This document shows, piece after piece, positions 6,953 to 13,762 of a stretch of DNA of 13,762 nucleotides. The stretch covers positions 1 to 13,762 of the forward strand of contig JAUSNQ010000140.1 of NCBI GenBank assembly GCA_030655595.1, written 5' to 3'. A model generated the notes under the pieces. It was not told where the DNA came from, ran no database searches, and saw only the letters and a program-made list of their open reading frames with translations. The translations under genes were made by a program, and so were the position numbers. Positions within the stretch are counted from its first letter, which is position 1, and each line of letters begins with the position of its first letter. Source of the stretch: Paludibacter sp. Lineage in GTDB: Bacteria; Bacteroidota; Bacteroidia; Bacteroidales; Paludibacteraceae.

Positions 6953-9136
6953 ATGCTAAAGTCATTAAAATCAATCAGAAGATTTGTTAAGCAAATGGGC
7001 TTCGGATTAATCTTCGCAAGTATCCTCACCGGGTGTAATCAAGCTGAAAAGGAAGTTATCCCCGGCGTCTGGTCGCAAGAAAAAGCTGCCGCCTGGTACG
7101 CCGAACAGCCCTGGCTTGCCGGATGTAATTTTCAACCCAGTTCTGCCATCAATCAGGTGGAAATGTGGGCGGGTGAAAGCTTCGACGCTGTTACCATCGA
7201 TAAAGAACTTGGTTGGGCAGAAGAATTAGGATTCAACCTGATGCGTGTGTACCTGAGTAGTGAAGTGTGGAAAGTTGATGGAGAAAGTTATAAGAAACGC
7301 ATTGACGAGTACCTGACAATTTCATCCAAACACGGCATAAAAACCATGTTCGTGTTTTTCGATGACTGCTGGAACGAAGAAACAGTTGCTGGAAAGCAGC
7401 CTGAACCAAAACCGGGTGTACATAATTCAGGTTGGGTACAGGATCCGGCCGTGAGTTTAAGAAAAGATACGGCTACGCTTTTCCCGGTTCTGGAAAAGTA
7501 CGTAAAAGATATCATGATGGCTTTTAAAGATGATGATCGTGTGTTGCTGTGGGACTTGTATAACGAACCGGGCAACAGCAAACACGGTATGAATTCGATG
7601 CCATTGCTGAAAAATGTATTCAAATGGGCAAGGGCTGTAAACCCATCACAGCCCATCAGTGTTGGTGTTTGGTTTTTCAAATATCCGGAATTAAACCAGT
7701 TCCAAATAGAGAATTCAGATGTACTTACTTATCATAACTACGGCAACCTGATGGATCATCGTTTGTGGATTAACCTGCTGAAAACGCATGGTCGCCCGAT
7801 GATTTGTACCGAATACATGGCGCGTCGCAACAACAGCCTTTTCAGCAACATCATGCCTTTGATGAAACAGAATAATGTTGGAGCAATCAACTGGGGATTT
7901 GTTGCGGGAAAAACCAATACGATTTTCGCGTGGTCAGACCCTCGTCCGAATGAAAAAGAACCCGAACTTTGGTTCCACGACATCTATCGCCGGGATAAAA
8001 CTCCATTCGATCCGAAAGAAGTTGAACTGATTAAAAAGCTTACCGGTAAACTTGTTGATGTGAAGCTGATCAATGAAGCAGACTTCAAAGGAGCAATCGA
8101 TGGAAAAGAAGTGGGTTTATATACGCTGAAAAACCGGCAGGGTATGGTGGCGCAAATCACCAACTTCGGTGGAAGGGTAGTTAATCTCTGGGTTCCGGAC
8201 AAAAATCACAACATGCTGGATGTAGTGACAGGTTTTCCTACATTAGACGCTTACCAGAACGGAAATGAAGCCTATTTCGGTGCGTTAATCGGTCGTTATG
8301 GGAACCGCATTGCCAAAGGCAAATTCACACTCGATGGCGTGGAGTATCAACTGGCAACAAATAATGGTGAGAATCATTTGCATGGTGGTCCGAAAGGTTT
8401 CCATAATGTGGTGTGGGATGCCCGTCAGTTTAAAAATCAAAATAACGAAGATGCGCTGGAACTGAAATATCTTTCGAAAGATGGAGAAGAAGGTTATCCT
8501 GGCAATCTGTCGGTAACCGTAATTTATACGCTGACCAATGAAAATGAGTTGAAGATAACATATGCGGCTACAACCGACAAAGCCACACCTGTAAACATCA
8601 CGCACCATTCATTCTTCAACCTGCATGGATTTAACTCAGGTACAGCTAAAGAGATCAATTCACATGTTATGCAGATTCATGCTCCATTTTATAATCCTAC
8701 GGATGCGGGATTGATTCCGACGGGCGAAGTAGCATCAGTTGAAGGTACTCCGATGGATTTTAACAAACCTACAACAGTAGGCGAGCGTGTAAATCAACCC
8801 TTTGCTGCATTGCTCAATGGATTGGGTTACGACCACAACTGGGTGTTGCACAAACATGGCGATAAATATACCGAAGCAGCAGTCATATTCGAACCTTCAA
8901 ACGGCGTTCAGATGCGAGTACTCACAGATCAGCCCGCTATGCAGTTCTACGGAGGCAATTTCTTCAAAGGCAAAGATACCGGCAAATATGGCGAAGTGTA
9001 CAATTACCGCACTTCCTTTGCAATGGAAACACAGCATTACCCGGATAGTCCGAACCAACCAAATTTTCCGAACACGATATTAAATCCGGGAGAAACATAC
9101 GAGCATGTATGTGTATATAAGTTTGAAGTGAGGTAG
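6953..9136 (+). CDS. Lipoprotein fusing a clan GH-A (GH5-like) glycosidase domain to aldose 1-epimerase (mutarotase)
   Basis: A 727-residue protein. The ATG at 6953 gives a lipoprotein signal (KSIRRFVKQMGFGLIFASIL, then TGC, Cys27); an upstream in-frame ATG at 6914 would only add a poor extension. Residues ~40-360 form a TIM-barrel glycosidase of the kind often annotated 1,4-beta-xylanase/cellulase-like. The acid/base is predicted as Glu205 in WDLYNEPGN and the nucleophile as Glu287 in MICTEYMAR. Residues ~378-727 form a full GalM-type mutarotase with GRYGNRIA, NHLHGG (His477), THHSFFNL (His552), GYDHNW (Asp627) and METQHYPDSPNQP (Glu692), so the known catalytic set is present. The fusion could release a reducing sugar and interconvert its anomers at the same site, presumably in the periplasm or at the cell surface. 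The glycosidic bond cut is unknown. A long hairpin lies 33 nt after the stop. Confidence 0.93.
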   Translation: MLKSLKSIRRFVKQMGFGLIFASILTGCNQAEKEVIPGVWSQEKAAAWYAEQPWLAGCNFQPSSAINQVEMWAGESFDAVTIDKELGWAEELGFNLMRVYLSSEVWKVDGESYKKRIDEYLTISSKHGIKTMFVFFDDCWNEETVAGKQPEPKPGVHNSGWVQDPAVSLRKDTATLFPVLEKYVKDIMMAFKDDDRVLLWDLYNEPGNSKHGMNSMPLLKNVFKWARAVNPSQPISVGVWFFKYPELNQFQIENSDVLTYHNYGNLMDHRLWINLLKTHGRPMICTEYMARRNNSLFSNIMPLMKQNNVGAINWGFVAGKTNTIFAWSDPRPNEKEPELWFHDIYRRDKTPFDPKEVELIKKLTGKLVDVKLINEADFKGAIDGKEVGLYTLKNRQGMVAQITNFGGRVVNLWVPDKNHNMLDVVTGFPTLDAYQNGNEAYFGALIGRYGNRIAKGKFTLDGVEYQLATNNGENHLHGGPKGFHNVVWDARQFKNQNNEDALELKYLSKDGEEGYPGNLSVTVIYTLTNENELKITYAATTDKATPVNITHHSFFNLHGFNSGTAKEINSHVMQIHAPFYNPTDAGLIPTGEVASVEGTPMDFNKPTTVGERVNQPFAALLNGLGYDHNWVLHKHGDKYTEAAVIFEPSNGVQMRVLTDQPAMQFYGGNFFKGKDTGKYGEVYNYRTSFAMETQHYPDSPNQPNFPNTILNPGETYEHVCVYKFEVR

Positions 9137-9169
9137 AAATGGAAAATTAATTCCTTTTCGTGGATACGG

Positions 9170-9230
9170 GTAAATATTAATCAAATAGGGCGGGTGACTA
9201 AATTACCTGCCCTATTTGATTAATATTTAC
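9170..9230 (+). terminator. Very long intergenic hairpin (26-bp stem, 9-nt loop)
   Basis: The arms 9170-9195 and 9205-9230 are complementary over 26 positions with a single non-Watson-Crick pair, G9192 opposite T9208. That pair is G-U in the + strand RNA but A-C in the other strand, so the structure fits a + strand transcript. Each arm has an AT-rich outer part (TTAATCAAATAG) and a G/C-rich part near the loop (9196-9204). It sits between the stop of the GH-epimerase gene and the promoter of the next gene. There is no immediate poly-T tract, so it is not a classical intrinsic terminator. It may be a 3'-end stabiliser, a bidirectional or Rho-assisted terminator, or a copy of an intergenic repeat. 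Confidence 0.7.
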
Positions 9231-9253
9231 ACCATTTAAAGATGATCTTGTGC

Positions 9254-9261
9254 TATTTTTG
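9254..9261 (+). promoter_or_regulatory. -7 promoter box for the beta-helix T9SS gene
   Basis: TATTTTTG matches the Bacteroidota TAnnTTTG -7 element exactly. No clear TTTG -33 partner is present at the usual distance (closest are TTTA-type matches). Transcription would start close to 9268, that is, after the in-frame ATG at 9264. This supports the ATG at 9303 as the real start of the following gene and a leader of about 35 nt. Confidence 0.45.
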
Positions 9262-9302
9262 TCATGATAAAATATTTATGTAAAACATTAAATGCTAATT
9301 GT

Positions 9303-10691
9303 ATGAAAAAAATTACTTTATGCTTGTGTGTGACAGCACTAACTTTATTAGGATTAAATGCTCAGGTGACGCTGGAGGTTGGTTCGGGTAAAACTTACGA
9401 AACATTGAAAGCTGCGTGGGATGCTGCTATGACAGAAACAGCAACAGACATCACCATCAGTGTTGCAGAAGGGACTTATGTTGAGTCTGCTTCTTTAACT
9501 GCATTATCGGGTAAAAGTGTTACTTTTATTGGAGCTGGAGCAGATAAAACCATCGTCAAGAGAAGCGCATCAACATCATTTGCATTGCCTGGAACTACTG
9601 GTTGGGTGACTTCAAACCCAAACAGATTGTTTCAGCTCAATGCGAATTCAGATAACCTGAATTTAACATTGGAGAAAATGTCCTTTGAAACTATTGGCTA
9701 TAACAATGTGAATGGGGGTGGAGTTATCAATGCTAATGGTACTAATCAACAATTTACTTTTCGCAGTTGTAATTTTAAAAATATTTTTGCACGCGCCGGA
9801 GCTATTATACAAGTTCAAGGTGCTGATACGCTGTTGAAAGTTACATTTGATAAATGTTTTATTGAAGAATGTGGTTCATTTAATAACAATGGATTTAATG
9901 CTCTCTTAGTACTTCAAACAGGCTCTCTTGAAGTAAAAAATACTACATTTATGAACAACAGCTTTAACGCCTTGAATATTGGTACAAATGGTAATGGTAC
10001 AGATAATAATTCACAGCAGGGTGCACTCATTAACATACTCAATAGCTCCAGGTCACTCGTCGTAGAGAATGCATATATGGTAAATAATAAATTCATACTG
10101 GGTGATACTGATAAGACTCACCCGATGATAGGAATTAAGTCAAAGTTAGGACCTGATTCAGTATCAGTTTTAATCAAGAATGTCATCTCTGTTGGGAATA
10201 AAAGGACTAATTCCTTTGACGTTGATTTATATTACCAGAATGTGTTTGCTCCGGTAGTTGAAAATACTGTTTTCAACGCAGCAAGAAATTTTGAAAGGAC
10301 AATTGTAGCAGAAGTTGAAACGCTGATTGACACTGATGTGACTGAAATACAGGGAAGTTTGATTGATAACAGCCTGACTTATAATTCACCAGTAGTTAAT
10401 TTCGAAATGGATGGTGATTTACCCAAAGTATATACAGATGAAAATGGCGTGAAGTATCTCAACAGATTGCCTACAGGAATCAATGAAATCAAATCATCCG
10501 GTTTACTGATTATGAGTAATCGTGGCATGTTGACAATCACTGCGAATCAACCCGAAAACATCAGAATTTATAATCTGCTTGGGGCAAAAATTGCGAATTA
10601 TAACCAAACAACACAAGTTGACATTGCACTTCCTGCAGGAACTTATATCATCAGGACCAACACAGTCGCCGAAAAAGTACTTGTTAAATAG
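9303..10691 (+). CDS. Secreted parallel beta-helix protein with C-terminal T9SS type A sorting domain
   Basis: A 462-residue secreted protein. The start at 9303 begins a signal peptide (MKKITLCLCVTALTLLGLNA|Q) and lies just downstream of a -7 box; the upstream ATG at 9264 is less likely. Residues ~20-380 show the short repeated beta turns of a right-handed parallel beta-helix, of the pectin-esterase/pectate-lyase type: SGKTYETLKAAWDAA, ISVAEGTYVES, VTFIGAGADKTIVKR, then Asn-rich rungs such as LEKMSFETIGYNN and FRSCNFKNIFA. I see no catalytic motif of a named lyase or esterase family, so it may be an enzyme or a glycan-binding protein. Residues ~392-462 form a T9SS type A C-terminal domain (ENIRIYNLLGAKIANYN, then LPAGTYIIRTNTVAEKVLVK), which directs export across the outer membrane and usually attachment to the surface. 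It is flanked by hairpins and probably monocistronic. Confidence 0.88.
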   Translation: MKKITLCLCVTALTLLGLNAQVTLEVGSGKTYETLKAAWDAAMTETATDITISVAEGTYVESASLTALSGKSVTFIGAGADKTIVKRSASTSFALPGTTGWVTSNPNRLFQLNANSDNLNLTLEKMSFETIGYNNVNGGGVINANGTNQQFTFRSCNFKNIFARAGAIIQVQGADTLLKVTFDKCFIEECGSFNNNGFNALLVLQTGSLEVKNTTFMNNSFNALNIGTNGNGTDNNSQQGALINILNSSRSLVVENAYMVNNKFILGDTDKTHPMIGIKSKLGPDSVSVLIKNVISVGNKRTNSFDVDLYYQNVFAPVVENTVFNAARNFERTIVAEVETLIDTDVTEIQGSLIDNSLTYNSPVVNFEMDGDLPKVYTDENGVKYLNRLPTGINEIKSSGLLIMSNRGMLTITANQPENIRIYNLLGAKIANYNQTTQVDIALPAGTYIIRTNTVAEKVLVK

Positions 10692-10701
10692 ATCCTTTTT
10701 A

Positions 10702-10744
10702 AACCATCCTTCTCCTGTCAAATACTTGCAGGAGATGGGTGGTT
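10702..10744 (+). terminator. Imperfect stem-loop after the beta-helix gene
   Basis: Arms 10702-10717 and 10729-10744 pair over 16 positions with one T-T mismatch and one G-U pair; CTCCTG/CAGGAG closes an 11-nt loop. A T-rich stretch (TCTTTGTTTATT) follows but is interrupted, so termination here would be weaker than at the next hairpin. Confidence 0.5.
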
Positions 10745-10766
10745 CTTTGTTTATTCCTCACAGTTC

Positions 10767-10793
10767 AACAGTCATTTCAGGCTGTTCTTTTTT
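10767..10793 (+). terminator. Intrinsic terminator
   Basis: AACAGTC (10767-10773) pairs with GGCTGTT (10780-10786), with one G-U pair and a 6-nt loop, and is followed by C and six T (10788-10793). This is the textbook arrangement for a Rho-independent terminator on the + strand. It lies 36 nt before the next start codon, separating the beta-helix gene from the large hydrolase. Confidence 0.75.
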
Positions 10794-10795
10794 AC

Positions 10796-10821
10796 TTGTA
10801 AATATCAATACTGTAGCTTTA
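10796..10821 (+). promoter_or_regulatory. Weak candidate promoter for the large GH-A gene
   Basis: TAGCTTTA at 10814-10821 differs from TAnnTTTG only in the last base, and TTG occurs at 10796-10798, 15 nt upstream. The position would put the transcript start within a few bases of the ATG at 10829. This leaves almost no leader, so the call is tentative. Confidence 0.25.
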
Positions 10822-10828
10822 GTATATC

Positions 10829-13762
10829 ATGAAGAAAATCAGTTTATGTCTTTTTTTGCTGGTTGGCATGGGTGTCTATGCGCAGTTAACGACAACTGTT
10901 GTGTATGATTTTAATGAGAATCTTGGTGCAACAGTTCCTGTTGCAGGGGTTTTGACTGCTGCGGATGCCGTATTCGGTGGCACAAAATTGCAATATAACG
11001 GCATTGTTACCGATGGTACACAGCAGGCAGCTAAGTCGACTATTACCAATAATAACTCCACCAATTATGCTTTTACTTTTCTGAGATGCGACATAAGACC
11101 GGCGCAAGGCTATGTAGTGCAAATCGATGAAATCAAAATTTTTCATAAAAGTTCTAAGGCAGGTAATCCTGATGTTTCACAAACTTATTTATACCGGATA
11201 GGAGGTACGATAAACGGGAGAATTCCGGACAATACGGATGTGGGTCAATCTACAGAAAACCGTTCTCTTCCAGGAACATACGCAAGCGATTATTTTGTTC
11301 CGGGAAGCAACTATAATACCGCCAGTGGAGATGATTTTTTATCTGCATTTTTCACTGTCAGGGGTGCTTCTACCTCTAATGATGTATTCAATTGGTATGT
11401 CGATAGCATTGAAATCAAAGTAAGTTATTTCAAATTGCTCGATCTGCCGGATTTCAGCCTGAATTATAACTTCAACAATCAGGACCGTCAGGCGATGCAT
11501 GAAGGAATTACGCAACTACAAGCTTCTTCCATGACTTCCAAATCGGCTGCCGAAGGACTAACCACAAACGGCCGTTACTGGATTAGGATGAATTCAAACT
11601 CCAACACCATTGCATTTAAAAATATGGGATTGTTGTTCGATATCTTACCGGATAATGGTTATGAGGTGGTAATGAAAAATTATGAAATTGAACATGCGGG
11701 TAGTGGGGTGCAGGATGCTTCTTGTGTGAACAGAATGGCTGTCTTCAGAGATATTTCACGTGATGCTGCAGGCCTTGAAGTTGGACGTGAGGATTTTACC
11801 GAATATACCGGTCGTGGGGTGTATGGCGACGATGTTCCTGCTGCTGCTTTTAAAAAATCGACGATAGCTGATAACCTGGTGTTCAGCAACAGGCAGTATT
11901 TCACCATCAGTGTGAACCGAAAAGGGTCGCCTGCCGATGTGGAATACTGGACAGTGGAAAATGTTCGCATCAACGGATGGATTGTTCCGGCGGGAAGAGG
12001 TAATCTGTTGAACACCATCGCACAGGGAGAACAATTGCTGTTGAATGCTAAAATTGGAGAGGAGACCGGTAAATATACAGAAACAGTTTTTCATGAGTTT
12101 TTGCAGTTGCTGACCGATGCAACAGGTGTCATGTCAGATCCCAATGCCGATCCTACAACAATTGTCAGCCTTACAACTGCTGTTCAACAAGCCGTAGCTG
12201 ATTTTCCGGGGAAAGTAAACAGCGGCGAAATAGCAATATTAATTAATACCCAACAAGGTATTCCTTTGCATGAAGGTTTTGCGGGATTCAATATGCGCAT
12301 TGCGGATGGTCCGTGGACCTATTCCCATCCTGAATTCAGGGAGGGGGTGAAAAAAATGAATCCGGGTTTTCTACGCTATTTTTCAGGCACTTCGGGAGAT
12401 TATTTTGACATCCATACGGGACAATATGAATTGCAATGGTTCGAAGGCACATCCAGTAATCCCGGAACAGGGGGTACTGATGGTTCACAGGATGATTTCT
12501 CCTCAATTCCTGCTTTGTATAAATGGATGGAAGGAAAAGGAGCCCATCGGTTTTATGACTTTGTGCGCATGTGCGGCGAAACAGGGACTAAAATTGTGGT
12601 TACCTGGAACGGATTTTACGAGTCGGCTCATAAAGCAGCTCAGTTTGCGCGTTTTTGTAAAAACAACCATGTCGTTGTCGATAGCTGGCAGTTTTGCAAC
12701 GAGCCGAATTTTTTCGTTCCACCACGTCGCTACATCTGGAACGATGGAGCCGATTATGCCGCTAAGATGAAAGAAATTGCAGATTCCATCAAATCGGTAT
12801 TTCCGGATGCTAATCTTGCTTTAAGCTATGGCTGGAACTGGGGAAACACGAATTTTGCATCTCAAATTAAGAAATATCAGGATCAAAAAGGCAAATTCTG
12901 GGATCAGGTTTCTATCCATGCCTATCCAACGCACCGAAACGCAGATGTGGATTTTTACGACGGCTTTATTACCGCCAATAAGGCGCTCGATAACAGCACG
13001 AACAGCTCCTACTTCAGCAGTATGGTCAGTAACAGCTGGTCGAACGCCAAACTCATGATTACGGAATTCGGTGTCTGGAACGATGCGCTCGGCAATACAA
13101 ATTATGGCGGCATATACGTGGCAGAGTACTTTATGCGCTTATCGCAACAGGCACAGGCCTCCATGATAGGCAAACACCACATCGCCAGTGCATTTAAACC
13201 GATCAACAAATACCAGACAGAAATCATGGCGGCCTGGGAAAATCAGACACCATTGAATACCGATCTGCTAGAAACCGGATATTTCATCGACAGCGAAGGC
13301 TATGGTCATTACCTGGTAAACAAGGTATTTAAAAACAGCACTTTCAGTTGGAAAACGACCCACGATAATACGGAATCAGTCCCTAAACGAGATGGAGGTG
13401 CGATACCGGCTATCTATGCAACTTCCTACAAAGGGATGAACGATCGCGACTATATGCTGATTACCAACAAAACTGCTTACCAACATGATGTAAATATCGT
13501 AATGGATGGAAATCTGCTGGATAAGAAAGTGTATGTTGAGTATTTTACGAATGATAATCCTGCTCAAAGTGTTTCTGTAACGGTGGTTGACAGCATGCTT
13601 GCAGGTGAATTACAAATAAAACCCTATTCTGTAACCCGGATTGAGTGGCAAAAAGAAAGTGCTGTGATTCCTGCACCCATTGCTACACGAATTTATCATG
13701 TTGAACACAAGCAAAATGCTGCGTTGCTTCAATGGTGGAAAAGGGAGGTCGCGACCAGTTAC
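10829..13762 (+). CDS. Large secreted multidomain clan GH-A glycoside hydrolase (3' partial)
   Basis: Starts at ATG 10829 and stays open for 978 codons to the window end. Residues 1-19 are a signal peptide (MKKISLCLFLLVGMGVYA|Q). Two jelly-roll-like modules follow (~20-205 and ~208-390), each opening with a YDFN/YNFN strand and closing with a DSIEI/ENVRI strand. Residues ~392-460 are a helical FIVAR-like linker (LLNTIAQGEQLLLNAKIGEE). A TIM barrel spans ~465-820: GFAGFNMRIADGPW, PGFLRYFSGTSGDYFD, SWQFCNEPNF with Glu625 as probable acid/base, IHAYPTHRN, and KLMITEFGVWND with Glu746 as probable nucleophile. A beta domain (~825-940) and the start of a possible fibronectin type III module (from ~947) follow. 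It resembles the GH39/GH51/GH79 neighbourhood of clan GH-A, but I cannot assign a family. The missing end may carry a T9SS tail, given its neighbour. Confidence 0.88.
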   Translation, partial: MKKISLCLFLLVGMGVYAQLTTTVVYDFNENLGATVPVAGVLTAADAVFGGTKLQYNGIVTDGTQQAAKSTITNNNSTNYAFTFLRCDIRPAQGYVVQIDEIKIFHKSSKAGNPDVSQTYLYRIGGTINGRIPDNTDVGQSTENRSLPGTYASDYFVPGSNYNTASGDDFLSAFFTVRGASTSNDVFNWYVDSIEIKVSYFKLLDLPDFSLNYNFNNQDRQAMHEGITQLQASSMTSKSAAEGLTTNGRYWIRMNSNSNTIAFKNMGLLFDILPDNGYEVVMKNYEIEHAGSGVQDASCVNRMAVFRDISRDAAGLEVGREDFTEYTGRGVYGDDVPAAAFKKSTIADNLVFSNRQYFTISVNRKGSPADVEYWTVENVRINGWIVPAGRGNLLNTIAQGEQLLLNAKIGEETGKYTETVFHEFLQLLTDATGVMSDPNADPTTIVSLTTAVQQAVADFPGKVNSGEIAILINTQQGIPLHEGFAGFNMRIADGPWTYSHPEFREGVKKMNPGFLRYFSGTSGDYFDIHTGQYELQWFEGTSSNPGTGGTDGSQDDFSSIPALYKWMEGKGAHRFYDFVRMCGETGTKIVVTWNGFYESAHKAAQFARFCKNNHVVVDSWQFCNEPNFFVPPRRYIWNDGADYAAKMKEIADSIKSVFPDANLALSYGWNWGNTNFASQIKKYQDQKGKFWDQVSIHAYPTHRNADVDFYDGFITANKALDNSTNSSYFSSMVSNSWSNAKLMITEFGVWNDALGNTNYGGIYVAEYFMRLSQQAQASMIGKHHIASAFKPINKYQTEIMAAWENQTPLNTDLLETGYFIDSEGYGHYLVNKVFKNSTFSWKTTHDNTESVPKRDGGAIPAIYATSYKGMNDRDYMLITNKTAYQHDVNIVMDGNLLDKKVYVEYFTNDNPAQSVSVTVVDSMLAGELQIKPYSVTRIEWQKESAVIPAPIATRIYHVEHKQNAALLQWWKREVATSY

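Noticed and set aside
7288..7680. 130-residue antisense frame inside the GH-epimerase gene
   Set aside because: It lies wholly opposite a gene with conserved catalytic motifs and has no recognisable domain or leader.
10579..10908. 109-codon + strand frame overlapping the end of the beta-helix gene and the start of the large hydrolase
   Set aside because: It crosses two hairpins and two real genes in another frame, and its product has no signal or domain pattern.
12405..12770. 121-codon + strand frame within the large hydrolase, and a similar one at 12828-13058
   Set aside because: Out of frame with the GH-A coding sequence, which is continuous and carries the NEP and TEFG motifs; no frameshift is needed.
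1..13762. tRNA, rRNA, CRISPR array, insertion sequence or SusC/SusD genes
   Set aside because: I looked for cloverleaf patterns, regularly spaced direct repeats, transposase motifs and TonB/SusD-type sequences and saw none.

Overview
The window looks like a carbohydrate-degradation locus from a member of the Bacteroidota. Three observations support this. Two proximal regions carry the TAnnTTTG -7 element typical of the phylum. Secreted proteins end in, or probably end in, a type IX secretion system (T9SS) sorting domain. Sulfatases are clustered with glycoside hydrolases, as in polysaccharide utilisation loci. A T9SS cargo argues for a free-living or environmental Bacteroidales or Marinilabiliales-like lineage, or another T9SS-positive group, rather than gut Bacteroides. 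The exact taxon cannot be read from the sequence.

Layout, all genes on the + strand. (1) 3-611: C-terminal end of a secreted beta-sandwich protein whose start lies outside the window. (2) 636-2264 and 2280-3800: two S1-family sulfatases, closely spaced (24 and 15 nt) and probably in one operon with the partial gene. (3) 3801-3956: intergenic region with a good Bacteroidota promoter. (4) 3957-5474 and 5499-6866: two more sulfatases, one iduronate-2-sulfatase-like and one sulfamidase-like. (5) 6953-9136: a lipoprotein joining a clan GH-A glycosidase domain to a complete aldose 1-epimerase. (6) 9170-9230: a 26-bp hairpin, followed by a -7 box. (7) 9303-10691: a beta-helix protein with a T9SS tail, followed by two hairpins, one of them a good intrinsic terminator. 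(8) 10829 to the window end: a large secreted multidomain clan GH-A hydrolase, still open at 978 residues.

The genes plausibly cooperate on a sulfated glycan. T9SS-exported proteins would bind or cut it outside the cell. Lipoproteins (sulfatase 2 and the GH-epimerase fusion) would act at a membrane. The signal-peptide sulfatases would remove sulfate esters from oligosaccharides in the periplasm. All four sulfatases carry Ser, not Cys, at the formylglycine position, so all would need a Ser-competent anaerobic maturase (anSME), which is not encoded here. No SusC/SusD pair, regulator, transporter, RNA gene, mobile element or CRISPR array is seen. The substrate cannot be deduced from the window alone; four distinct sulfatase types suggest several kinds of sulfate linkage.
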